Under the pieces are notes generated by a model, which was not told where the DNA came from, made no database searches, and saw only the letters and a program-made list of their open reading frames with translations. Source: JAGPUQ01 sp036961295 (lineage in GTDB: Bacteria > Pseudomonadota > Gammaproteobacteria > Pseudomonadales > Porticoccaceae). From it: a DNA stretch of 64,000 nucleotides. The stretch covers positions 372,001 through 436,000 of the forward strand of contig JBALVX010000002.1 of the NCBI GenBank assembly GCA_036961295.1, given 5' to 3'. Of this stretch, positions 9,152 through 19,500 are shown one piece after another; within the stretch, counting starts at the first letter, position 1; each line of letters opens with the position of its first letter. A program made the position numbers and the translations under genes.

Positions 9152-9232
9152 TCAGCGCGTTAGACCGGGTAAGCGGCAGCCAGGCAAACCAAAACATAGC
9201 GAAACTAGCAGATCGGCAGTGGAATTAACAAA

Positions 9233-9595
9233 ATGGCAAAAGTATTAATCATTGACGACTCCCCCAGCGAGACCTACAAGCTTGAAGGCATCCTCAAAAA
9301 AAATGGCCACACGGTCATTTCGGCGGAGTCCGCAGAAGAAGGCGTTCAGGTAGCCAAGCAAGAGCAGCCCGACATCGTGCTAATGGACATAGTGATGCCC
9401 GGTCTCAACGGCTTTCAGGCAACGCGCTTGCTCACCAGAGATAAAGACACCGAACACATCCCCGTCGTTATGGTCACCACCAAAAACCAGGAGGCTGACC
9501 GGGTATGGGGTGCACGGCAAGGTGCCAAGGCCTACCTAACCAAACCGGTGCAAGAGAGCGACCTGTTAAATACTATTAAGCAGTTTTCTGCCTAA
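9233..9595 (+). CDS. pilH: Twitching response regulator PilH
   Basis: Second stand-alone receiver of the Pil-Chp system, proposed to act as a phosphate sink or to favour retraction. At 120 residues it is a bare receiver domain: DDS at 8-10, phosphoacceptor D52 in VLMDIVMPGLNGFQATR, and a conserved Lys in YLTKPV. The KNQEADRVWGARQGAKAYLTKP segment is diagnostic of PilH. It lies 81 bases after pilG and 16 before pilI. Confidence 0.95.
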   Translation: MAKVLIIDDSPSETYKLEGILKKNGHTVISAESAEEGVQVAKQEQPDIVLMDIVMPGLNGFQATRLLTRDKDTEHIPVVMVTTKNQEADRVWGARQGAKAYLTKPVQESDLLNTIKQFSA

Positions 9596-9611
9596 GTCAG
9601 GAGCGATATAA

Positions 9612-10163
9612 ATGACTGAGTCGCCTGGCGCATTTTTGGCATTGAACAACATTGCACAGGCTTATGCGCATGGGGCCAAACCCCTGCCCGCACAGGTTGA
9701 CTACGCGCCGGTGGCAACAGTGATTTGCTTTAGTGTTTTGGGACGAGAGCTCGCAGTTCCCCTCGACAAACTGGCCGAGTTACTACCGCTGCAACAATAT
9801 ACCGTCGTGCCCAGGGTAAAACGCTGGATGCGCGGCATAGCCAATGTGCGCGGCAAATTGTTACCCGTCATTGACTTTGCCGACTACCTTGGCGGGCAAT
9901 TGCAGGAATCGACGCGCGGCCAGCGCATGCTGGTAATCGACAGCGAAGATATTCATGCCGGTTTGTTAGTGGACGGTATTCGAGGGATGCGCCACTTCAC
10001 TCTGAACACCTACAAATCTACGGTCGAAGATGTCCCCGATACCCTGGCCCAATATGTAGTAGGTGGCTTTGAAGAACCCGACGGCAATGTGGTCCCCTTA
10101 TTCGAGCCGGAATTTTTAGCCCTTGACGAGGCGTTTCGAGATGCGGCGATTAAACTGAATTAG
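9612..10163 (+). CDS. pilI: CheW-like adaptor PilI
   Basis: CheW-domain adaptor linking the PilJ receptor to the ChpA kinase. Of its 183 residues the CheW fold covers about 35-170, with conserved elements CFSVLGRELAVPLDKLAELLP, RGIANVRGKLLPVIDFADYLGG and GLLVDGIRGMRHF. A clear AGGAG ribosome site lies 7-8 bases before the ATG. The gene lies in operon order between pilH and pilJ. Confidence 0.93.
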   Translation: MTESPGAFLALNNIAQAYAHGAKPLPAQVDYAPVATVICFSVLGRELAVPLDKLAELLPLQQYTVVPRVKRWMRGIANVRGKLLPVIDFADYLGGQLQESTRGQRMLVIDSEDIHAGLLVDGIRGMRHFTLNTYKSTVEDVPDTLAQYVVGGFEEPDGNVVPLFEPEFLALDEAFRDAAIKLN

Positions 10164-10170
10164 CAAGAAC

Positions 10171-10195
10171 ACTAAATCAAAGTTTTAGATTTAGT
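10171..10195. repeat. AT-rich inverted repeat between pilI and pilJ
   Basis: ACTAAATC at 10171-10178 and GATTTAGT at 10188-10195 form a perfect 8-base inverted repeat around a 9-base spacer, in an otherwise AT-rich 149-base gap. No T-run follows, so it is not a standard terminator. It could be an mRNA processing or stability hairpin that sets receptor level relative to the upstream genes; this is inference. Confidence 0.5.
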
Positions 10196-10312
10196 AGTTC
10201 AAATATTTAAACCATTTTAAATTTAGAGACACCGCGAGCGTTAAGCTCCAGAACCTTGAACCAAACAACAGCAACATAATCAGGCAACTGGATAGGCTGG
10301 GAGCATAAAAAT

Positions 10313-12694
10313 ATGAATAATCGCAAGGGCGCAAGTCTGGCCGGAGTCTCGGTCGTCATCATGGTAGCGTTGCTGGTCGCATTGGCGATCGTTCTCGGGT
10401 ATGTATTTTATACTCTGTCGCAGGGCTCGGAATTTGATAATGCCGGAACTCAACTCGCTACCGATATGCGCACTTTATCCGGGCAAGCCGGGCAAGCCGC
10501 AGCGGCGGCGGCACACGGCGACGAAGCTGCCTTTGACGAACTCGACGACGCGGCCACCCGCATGCAGAACATCTGGGAAGGTATTAAAACCAATCCCGAC
10601 AATCAACTACCCGCAAATGACGTTGTCGCCTTTGGCGAGCAATGGCAAGTTTCCAAAGGCTATATCTCAACCGTATTGTCCAGCCGCGGCGACATTCTCA
10701 AGTTCCGCGCTGCCATTACCGAAGTCGAGAATACTCTACCCAGGCTACAAACTGATTACTCTAAAGTCGCTGAACGTTTACTGGCGACCAAGGCTCCCTC
10801 CAGCCTGGTGGAAGCTGCCCACACCCAAACTCTACTGATAGAGCGCATCGGTCGCAGCGGAGATCGCCTGCTAGCAGGCGACAACATCAAGGACAATGCC
10901 ACTCAATTCGCTAAATACTCTGCGCTGTTCGACAAAGTACTTAACGGTATGCGCCATGGCGATAACGCGCTTGGCATCAAGAAAGTAGCAGATCAACAAG
11001 GCCAGGTAGTGCTCGGACGAGTCAACAGCCAACTGGGGAAAATTAAATCCTCGATAAGCACCATACAAAACGACAGCTCCGGTGTTATCGCCGCGGCCGA
11101 AGCCGCTCGAAATGTCGAAGCCGGATACGCCCAACTGGTTGAGCGCGGAGAAATTTTAGCGGGTGCCATGGACCCCCTGGGTCGCGCTAACCGCGATATT
11201 ATTCCGGGTGTATCGCTGGTGCAGGCGGCCATTGTCGGAGTTGGCCTGTTAATCGGCGGTCTCGCACTCCTTGCTTTTGTATTTTATGTGGGCGCACGCA
11301 AGCGTTTGCAGGAAACCGAAGAATCCAGTCGCGACAACCAGGAGGCAATTTTGCGCCTGCTGGACGAAATCCAGGGTCTGGGTGAAGGTGACTTAACAGC
11401 GGAAGCGACGGTGACCGAAGATTTCACTGGCGCCATTGCCGACGCCTTCAACTTCGCCATCGTGCAACTGCGAGAGCTGGTGTCGCGCATTGTGGATACC
11501 GCAGAAAAGGTATCCTCCTCTTCCAAGGTCACGCGGTCTACGGCGCTGCAATTATCAGAAGCTGCGGAGCACCAGGCGCAGGAAATCGCTGGCGCTTCTG
11601 CTGCCGTAAACGAAATGGCCATAACCATTGATCAGGTGTCGGCGAATGCAGCTGAATCCGCAGCGGTAGCGGAACGCTCTGTATCCATTGCCGCTAATGG
11701 CGCGGAAGTGGTGCGTAATACCATTAAAGGCATGGATCGTATCCGCGAGCAAATTCAGGACACATCAAAGCGTATTAAGCGTCTCGGTGAAAGTTCTCAG
11801 GAAGTCGGCGATATCGTCTCGCTGATTGGGGACATTGCCGACCAGACCAACATTCTATCGCTAAACGCAGCGATTCAAGCGTCGATGGCCGGAGATGCCG
11901 GTCGTGGTTTTGCGGTGGTCGCGGATGAGGTGCAGCGCCTGGCAGAGCGCTCGGCAAATGCCACCAAACAAATTACCGCGCTGGTAAACACGATTCAATC
12001 GGACACCAAAGAGGCCGTCGCCTCCATGGAAACCACTACGGCAGAAGTGGTGTCTGGAGCCGCTCTCACCCAAGATGCGGGGGTTGCCCTGGGTGAAATT
12101 GAAACTGTCTCCGCCAACCTGGCAGAACTGATTCAGGATATTTCTACTGCAGCGCGACATCAATCCACCACCGCTGGACACATTTCCAACACCATGAATG
12201 TGATTCAAGATATCACCTCCCGCACCCTGGAGCGCGCCAACGAAACGGCTACATCGATCGCCGACGTCGCAGAAACTGCTATCGAACTGCGCGAATCTGT
12301 TTCTGGTCTAAAACTACCCAGTGGCAGTGGTGGCACTTACAACGCGACAATGCCTACAACTGCGGCCAGTCTCGCCGCAAGTCATCAAACTACTGATAAT
12401 GATTCCTACCAGGACCGCCGCCCGAGCGACATCGACGAACTGTTTGTCGACCCCAGTGACGACGAGCACTCCATGAATAACTATGCGGCCCCCCCCTCCG
12501 GGTCGGGTATCTCGTCCATGCTGGCGGAAAATAGCGCCACGCTGGACGAAATGGATTTCTCCGACGACCAACCTGCCTCTTCGGACACAAACACCGCGCC
12601 AGGGGGCGATTTTGCACAGCAACTGGAAGGTGAATTAGCTGACCTCAACCTGGATGAGTTTGATCTAGGCTCCACTGCTGACAATCGCAGTTAA
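10313..12694 (+). CDS. pilJ: Type IV pilus methyl-accepting chemotaxis protein PilJ
   Basis: Membrane receptor of the Pil-Chp pathway that senses pilus-related surface signals. It has 793 residues, with a membrane helix at about 12-35 (VVIMVALLVALAIVLGYVFYTL), a PilJ-type helical periplasmic region to about 295, a second membrane helix at about 298-326, a short HAMP-like stretch, then a cytoplasmic signalling coiled coil. The hairpin tip reads GRGFAVVADEVQRLAERSANATKQI. The C-terminal tail after about 665 is long, acidic and Ser/Thr-rich and ends in LADLNLDEFDLGS, which is longer than I expect from the Pseudomonas protein. A GGGAG ribosome site precedes the ATG. Confidence 0.95.
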   Translation: MNNRKGASLAGVSVVIMVALLVALAIVLGYVFYTLSQGSEFDNAGTQLATDMRTLSGQAGQAAAAAAHGDEAAFDELDDAATRMQNIWEGIKTNPDNQLPANDVVAFGEQWQVSKGYISTVLSSRGDILKFRAAITEVENTLPRLQTDYSKVAERLLATKAPSSLVEAAHTQTLLIERIGRSGDRLLAGDNIKDNATQFAKYSALFDKVLNGMRHGDNALGIKKVADQQGQVVLGRVNSQLGKIKSSISTIQNDSSGVIAAAEAARNVEAGYAQLVERGEILAGAMDPLGRANRDIIPGVSLVQAAIVGVGLLIGGLALLAFVFYVGARKRLQETEESSRDNQEAILRLLDEIQGLGEGDLTAEATVTEDFTGAIADAFNFAIVQLRELVSRIVDTAEKVSSSSKVTRSTALQLSEAAEHQAQEIAGASAAVNEMAITIDQVSANAAESAAVAERSVSIAANGAEVVRNTIKGMDRIREQIQDTSKRIKRLGESSQEVGDIVSLIGDIADQTNILSLNAAIQASMAGDAGRGFAVVADEVQRLAERSANATKQITALVNTIQSDTKEAVASMETTTAEVVSGAALTQDAGVALGEIETVSANLAELIQDISTAARHQSTTAGHISNTMNVIQDITSRTLERANETATSIADVAETAIELRESVSGLKLPSGSGGTYNATMPTTAASLAASHQTTDNDSYQDRRPSDIDELFVDPSDDEHSMNNYAAPPSGSGISSMLAENSATLDEMDFSDDQPASSDTNTAPGGDFAQQLEGELADLNLDEFDLGSTADNRS

Positions 12695-12711
12695 GCCGAG
12701 GGCAACCCACC

Positions 12712-13596
12712 TTGTCGGAACAGGCCGAACGCACACTATCGCCACCAGATAACTCTTTAACTTTGAGTGATCGGCAGTTTCGACTATGGGCCGATATGCT
12801 CGAATCGCGAACCGGTGTCATCGTAGCCGCTGATCGAGAAGCTTTTTTTCGTAGCCAAATAGCCACTCGTGTCGACGAGCTGGGTTTTGATGACGCCGAT
12901 GCTTATTTCCATGATGTTCTCGCCACGGTCGCCGGAATGGGCGAATGGAGCCTGTTACTTGATCGTTTGCTGATCAAAGAAACGCGCTTTTTTCGACACC
13001 GGGAATCTCACGAATTTATCCGCGACACTCTGTATCAATCGCTACAGGAAGGTCGTCGCGACTTAATCAATTTATGGAGCGTCGGCTGCTCCACGGGTGA
13101 GGAAACCTACTCCCTGGCCATTAATGCGTTTGAAGCATTTGCACGAGCACGCGTCAAACCACTGTTTGCTGTCACTGGCTCTGACGTCAGCCGTAGCGCG
13201 GTCAAGGAAGCTCGCGATGGAACCTATACTGCGAGCCATTACCCCAATATCACCGACCACGAGATGGTGGCCTATTTCCGCAAGCTCGATGGCCGCCGTA
13301 TTACTGTAAAGCAGGCCGTTAAGCAAAATGTAAGTTTTGTTATTAACAATATTTTCGACCACAACGACGGGTTTTTTGCCGGCAAAATGGACTACATCTT
13401 TACGCAAAACATGTTGATTTATTTTAAACGCTGGCGCAGAAAAGAAGCGGTTAACTTTATGATCGAATACCTAAAGCCCGGGGGCTATCTTATCGTTGGG
13501 CCCGGCGAATTGTCCGACTGGCAACCGCCTGGAATAACTCGAGTGAATTATCCGGGTGTTCAGGCCTACCAAAAACCTCCTGGAAATGATCAGTAA
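12712..13596 (+). CDS. pilK: CheR-type chemoreceptor methyltransferase PilK
   Basis: SAM-dependent protein-glutamate methyltransferase expected to methylate PilJ. It has 294 residues, with an N-terminal CheR helical region (RLLIKETRFFRHRESHEFI) and the SAM-binding motif LINLWSVGCSTGEETYSLAI at about residues 119-138. The start is TTG at 12712, chosen because a GAGG ribosome site lies about 9 bases upstream and no in-frame ATG gives a full domain. Its TAA overlaps the chpA ATG (TAATG), so translation is coupled. Confidence 0.93.
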   Translation: MSEQAERTLSPPDNSLTLSDRQFRLWADMLESRTGVIVAADREAFFRSQIATRVDELGFDDADAYFHDVLATVAGMGEWSLLLDRLLIKETRFFRHRESHEFIRDTLYQSLQEGRRDLINLWSVGCSTGEETYSLAINAFEAFARARVKPLFAVTGSDVSRSAVKEARDGTYTASHYPNITDHEMVAYFRKLDGRRITVKQAVKQNVSFVINNIFDHNDGFFAGKMDYIFTQNMLIYFKRWRRKEAVNFMIEYLKPGGYLIVGPGELSDWQPPGITRVNYPGVQAYQKPPGNDQ

Positions 13597-16500
13597 TGGT
13601 GGATACCAAACAAAATGTCTGGGGGCTTGAATGGCTAATAGACGAGGTTGAAACCAGCCTCCACGAAGCCTATAGCGGCCTGGAAGCCTACCGCCACGAC
13701 GACAGTAACGCCCAGCAACTGCAATTTTGCCTGAGCCACCTGCACCAGGTTTCGGGTTCTCTGAAAATAGTCGCCTGCCACGGCGGCGTACTGTTAGTGG
13801 AGGAGATGGAGTCTCTGGTGCGCTCGATGATAGACGGTAGTATTACCGATGTCGCCGAAAGCTCGGAGCTACTGGTTAACGCCATCCTTAAGGTTCCCGC
13901 GTACCTGCGTCAAATACTGAGCAACCGTCGGGATGAACCTGCCATCCTGCTCACTTTGTTGAACGATTTGCGCGCGCTGCGCAATCACCCCCTGGCCACA
14001 GAAACCAGTCTATTTAACCCAAATTTTGATTTTATGGCCGCCGTTCCTGCCAATATTTCCCCTGGCGCGCAACGCATCGACGCCGTCGTCGGTCTGGTCA
14101 AAAAATTACGCCAAATTTATCAATTCGCCCTGCTTGGAGTATTAAAGAAACAGGAGCTGGAAAAAAACATCGGCTTTCTGCAAAAAGTGACGGCTCGCTT
14201 ACAAGAGTTATTTGCCAACTCACAACGACAACAATTATGGCGAACGGCTGGCGCGATTCTGCAATCAATCAATCCGAAAGAGCCCGCGATCAGCGCGGCC
14301 CAACGCCATCTGTTTTGGGAGCTCGACAAAGAGCTACGAGCGATTATTCAGCACGGTGGAGCGGCCTTTGATGCCGCCTTGCCCGAGGGCTTGCTGCGCA
14401 ACTTACTTTATTACGTTCTAATTATTAAATCTGCCAATGGCGCAAGCAGCAGCGAGCTGATCGACGCCTTATGCGACGATTTCAAACTCAGCGAGGCCTT
14501 ACCCAGAGGCGTAATGTCGATGGGTGACAGCGGTCTCACACCCACTTACGATCGCGCGGTGATGGAAACCTTGTCGTCATCTCTCGGCGACGAGCTGGAT
14601 ATCATTAAAGAAGTGCTCGAAAGCCACCTCGAAGCCAGTTCCGCTCCTGCCGAGGCAGTCGGCCAAATTACCACCGGTCTGAAAAAAATCAGCGATACTT
14701 TAGCCATCGCAGGCTACGCACCCGCTCGCCAGACCGCACTTACTATCACTTCCCAACTCGCTGCTTATGGGAGTAATCAACAGGCCTCGCGGGCAGAGTT
14801 AACGCCCATCGTGTCCAATGTTGTACTTCTGGAAAATGTACTCAAAGCCTGGCCACTGCAAGGCGATGACGACGAAGCCACCATGGACGACGCGCAACAA
14901 ACCGCCTACATGCTGGGTTCCGCGCAACAGGCTCTAGTTGCCGAAGTCCACAACAGCATCGAGCAAGTCAAAGATGCCATCGTCGGGTATATTTCATCGC
15001 GCAATGATAAACAGCATTTGCAGGAAGTCCCCAGGTTGCTCAATGAAATGCAGAGGGCGATGGCAATCATTGATTATCGCCGTCTCGCGGAAATCATTAA
15101 AAGCTGCGGCAGTTATGTTTCGAAAGAATTAATCCGTGGCACTGTGCCGCCACAATGGCAGGACATCGACGCCCTCGCCGATTCCATTATCAGTGTGGAA
15201 TACTATCTCGACTCTCTGGGCAGCGCCGAAACCGACGACAGTGAAAAAATACTACTGACCGCCGAACAAAAATTAAGCGCACTGGGCTATACCCCGCAGC
15301 CGGTGCCGCAATCTACAACTGCGACACCAATCGCGTCCAGCAACGAAGAAGCACCGTTGTTGGCCGAAGCGGCAACCGTCGCAGATGAGGTGGTCGAAGC
15401 AAGCCTTGTAGAACCCGACACCCTCGAATCAGATTCGGTCGACTCAACTCTGGAGCTGGAGTCTGTATCGCCGACGTCCGTAGTTACACAGACATCCGAG
15501 TCCACGTCAGAAACCGAACTGGAATTTGAATCTGCTGTAGAGGCATCGACGACGTCAGAACCTGGGCGCACGCATACTGCTCTCGACGAATTCAGCCTCG
15601 ATATTCCGCAACGCGGCTCTTCGGCTCCCGCCGCAAGTTCAAATACTGTTGTGGAAACTGAACCCGAAGTGGAAGAATTAGCTACAGGTGCTAACGCCGA
15701 TACCAGCACCGGTACCACCACGACAGAAAGCCCCGCACAACCAGCGGACGAAGACGAAATCGATCCCGAAATCCGGGAAATTTTTGTCGAGGAAGCCCGG
15801 GAAGTTCTCGACAGCCTGCAAGAATATATGCCGGAATGGATCAACGGCAACGCTGACGCACTGCCCGACATCCGTCGTGCCTTCCACACGCTCAAGGGTA
15901 GCGGGCGGATGGTCAACGCCATGGTGATTGGCGAACTCGGTTGGGCAATCGAGAATGTGCTCAACAAAATTGTCGAGGGCCGTCTCAGCCAAAACGACGA
16001 CGTCAACGGCTTAATTGAGCGCGCGCTCCACATCATTCCCGACATGGTCACAGAGTTTGAGCAGGCTCAGCCCCACGGTAATCTCGAGTTTATCGAGGCA
16101 CTGCAAAACTCAGCAGAATGCATCGCCCGTGGAGAAGCTGCTTCTTTGCCGCCGCTACCCGGAGAAGCGCCTACTGCGGACGCAGCGACAGACACATCAT
16201 TCCTCGCCGAGCTCTCCGCCGAACCTCAACCAGAAATCTTCGCAACTGAGCCGGACGAGCTCCTTGTCGACGACCTGGAGGCCTACACCGATCTCGGGCC
16301 CAGCCTCGATGCCGATGCCGATGCCGAGATAGATATTGAGACAGAACAGAATTTCGAATTTGATCAAGCTAGTTTATCGGAGCTCGATGCCGCGCTCGGC
16401 CTGGATAAAACCGATTCGCTCGAGAGTGAGATTGAAACCTCACCCATTGACCCATCTGCCCCAGCTGACGATGACGCGCTAAGCGTGGCCCTCGAAGCGG

Positions 16501-19500
16501 AAAATCTACAGACGACCGAAGCCGAAATACCTGAAGACTCGACATACGACGAAACCCTGCTGGCTATTTTTGCTGATGAAGCCGACAACTACCTCGATGT
16601 TATGTCCAGCTTCATCACCGAATCCCGGGCGGCGTCGCCGTTTTTTAGGGTTCCGCCGAACACCCTGTTACGCGCTCTGCATACGCTAAAAGGCAGTGCT
16701 CACATGAGCGGAGTAACCTTTGTTGCCGAAATAGCCACTCATCTCGATCATTTAATGAACGAAATGTCAGATCGCCAGGTTGCAATGGACGACAATATTA
16801 TCGACCTACTCGATACGGCAACTACCCAGTGTCGCGACGCGATTCCGGCGATGCAACAAGCGCGGCGGGCGGTCGAGCCAGAGGGCTTTGGCGAACTTAC
16901 CCAGCAAATCGCTGAGTTAACTGCCCGCGTGCAAGCAAAACCCTTAAAGAAAAGCGCGAACGAGGCCACGAGGTCCGACCAGGCACTGCGCGGTCTGATG
17001 ACCGAGGGCATGCATCACTCCCTGGGCGCAGATGAAATGCTCGATGTCTGGCTGTTTGAGCCGGAGGCCCTGCAACAACAGCAACCGGAAATGATCGCGG
17101 AACTACAGGATATTGCCGCCGCGGCTAAGGAAGCGCAGCTACCTACAATGCAAGCCCTGTGTAACCTTTTAGTTCAGGTTTACGACCGTATCGGAGAGCA
17201 CCAGTCTCTGCTGACCAACGATGCCATCAGCAACTTGAACGACGCTCATGATCTCCTGCTCAATATGTTCGATGCCGTCGCCGCTTACCAGGACATCCCC
17301 GATTTCCCCGCTGAGTTACAAACCCGGCTACAAGCAAGCGCATCGGCTGAAATACCCATCGAAGCCGCATTGCCCTACCTAAACGGCACGGACGATGCTG
17401 ATACGGACGAGGTCGCGACCTTGTCCGGTATCTCAAACGATCTAACCGAGATCCTCGACGACCTTCCCGTCGAACTCGAGAGTCCCGAGCTTCACAGCTC
17501 CCTATCTAGCGCTCAACACGACGATCTCGATAACTTTCCCCTGCCCGAGCCGTTTGAGCCCGAAGCACTGAAGCCCGAAACACTGGAACCCGAGCCCCCA
17601 GTGCCCGCTGCAGCAACGCCACAGGAGCCTGAAGCGCAGACCGCTGCCCCTGAAGCTGAAGCTCCCGAGGAAGACATCGACGAAGAGCTTGTCGCTATTT
17701 TCCTCGAAGAGGCGGATGACCTTAACGAGGAGGTCGAGGCCGCGCTGATGCAGTGGAAAGAAAATCCGCGCAGCCGCCAGCCCATCGATGTCCTCAAACG
17801 CGCCCTGCACACCTTGAAAGGCGGAGCGCGCATGACCGGTTGTCGTGCCCTCGGCGACCTGTGCCACGACTTTGAGACGGACGTGATTAAGGCTGAACCA
17901 CGCCGCGACCAGTTAGACCCAGATTTTTTCGATACCATGCTGAAGCGCTACGACCAACTCCACTCCGAGTTAGAGCAAATCAAAACCGGCGCGCCGAGCG
18001 GCGGTTTTGCCGAACCCATTGACGATCCAGAAGCTGCCTATGCGTCGGAGCCTCAAACTGTAGCGCAATCGGAAGATCAACCTGGGCCGGCAACAGATGA
18101 CACTACGATGGACGCTGATTCTGCTCAGGAGCACTCGACAGAAGTCGTTGAGTCAGGCGCTGCAGACGAAGCGCCGCAACACAACACTGCAGAGGTTCTG
18201 CCTTTTGCGCCCCCTATCACTAAAGCCCCGGCGGCCACTAAAGCCCCGGCGGCCACTAAAGCACTAACACCCAGCGCACCCGCTCAACAAAAAACGGCGG
18301 TTCAGACTGCTCCCAATACCGGCGGCTTAAATACCGGAAACAAACCGCGCTTTGGCGAGCCTCAGGAAACCATCAAAATAGCCGCCCCGATGCTGGACAC
18401 CCTGGCCAACCTCGCCGGTGAAACCAGTATTACGCGGGGTCGGGTCGAACAGCAGATTAACCAGTTCCACTTCTCTCTCGACGAAATGGACGCCACTATT
18501 GCGCGCTTGCAGGATCAAATTCGCCGCCTCGGTTCCGAGACCGAAGCACAGATTACCTATCGCCAGGGGCAGATTGAATCTTCACAGGAAGAAGAGGGTT
18601 TCGACCCTCTGGAAATGGATCGCTACTCCGACTTACAACAACTGACTCGGGCGCTGCAAGAATCCGCCTCGGATTTACAAGACCTTAAGGAAACCCTGGT
18701 ACTACGCGCGCGCGATGCGGAAACGGTACTCGTACAACAATCGCGCATCCAACACGACCTGCAGGAAAACCTCATGCAGACGCGCATGGTGCCCTTTTCC
18801 CGGCTGGTGCCCCGCTTGCGTCGCATCGTGCGGCAGGTCAGTGGCGAACTCAATAAAATAGTGGATTTCAAACTCGAGGGCGTCGATGGTGAAATGGATC
18901 GCACGGTACTTGAAAAAATCGTATCGCCACTGGAGCATTTGATTCGCAATGCCATCGATCATGGCGTCGAAACACCGGAGCAAAGGGAGCAAGCCGGCAA
19001 GGCAGGCACCGGCAAGGTTTTCCTCGACTTTAGTCGCGAAGCCGGTGACATCGTTATCCGCCTGGCTGACGACGGCAGCGGAATTAATATTCCGGCGATT
19101 CGAGCCCGTGCCATCAAACAAGATATGTTGGCAGAAGACAGTCAAATCAGCGATCAGGAACTGATGCAATTTATTTTCCAGCCCGGCTTCTCAACCTCTG
19201 AAACGGTAAGCCAGGTATCCGGTCGCGGCGTCGGCATGGATGTAGTCAACAACGATGTTCGTCAGCTCGGTGGCACCGTGTCGATCAATTCGAGACCCGG
19301 AGCGGGCACCGAATTTGTGCTGCGCCTGCCGTTTACTGTGTCCGTCAACCGGGCGCTGATGATACGCAACAGCGGTGAACGCTATGCAATTTTACTTAAC
19401 TCCATTAACGGGGTGGTCAACGTCGGCATCGATGAATTGGCCAACTTCTACGCTAATCCATCCTCTCGTCTACATTACGGTGGCGAGCAGTATCAAATTT

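Noticed and set aside
15287..16051. Long open frame on the strand opposite chpA
   Set aside because: Low-complexity Ser/Ala/Val translation is a shadow of the acidic chpA linker; no start signals or family resemblance.
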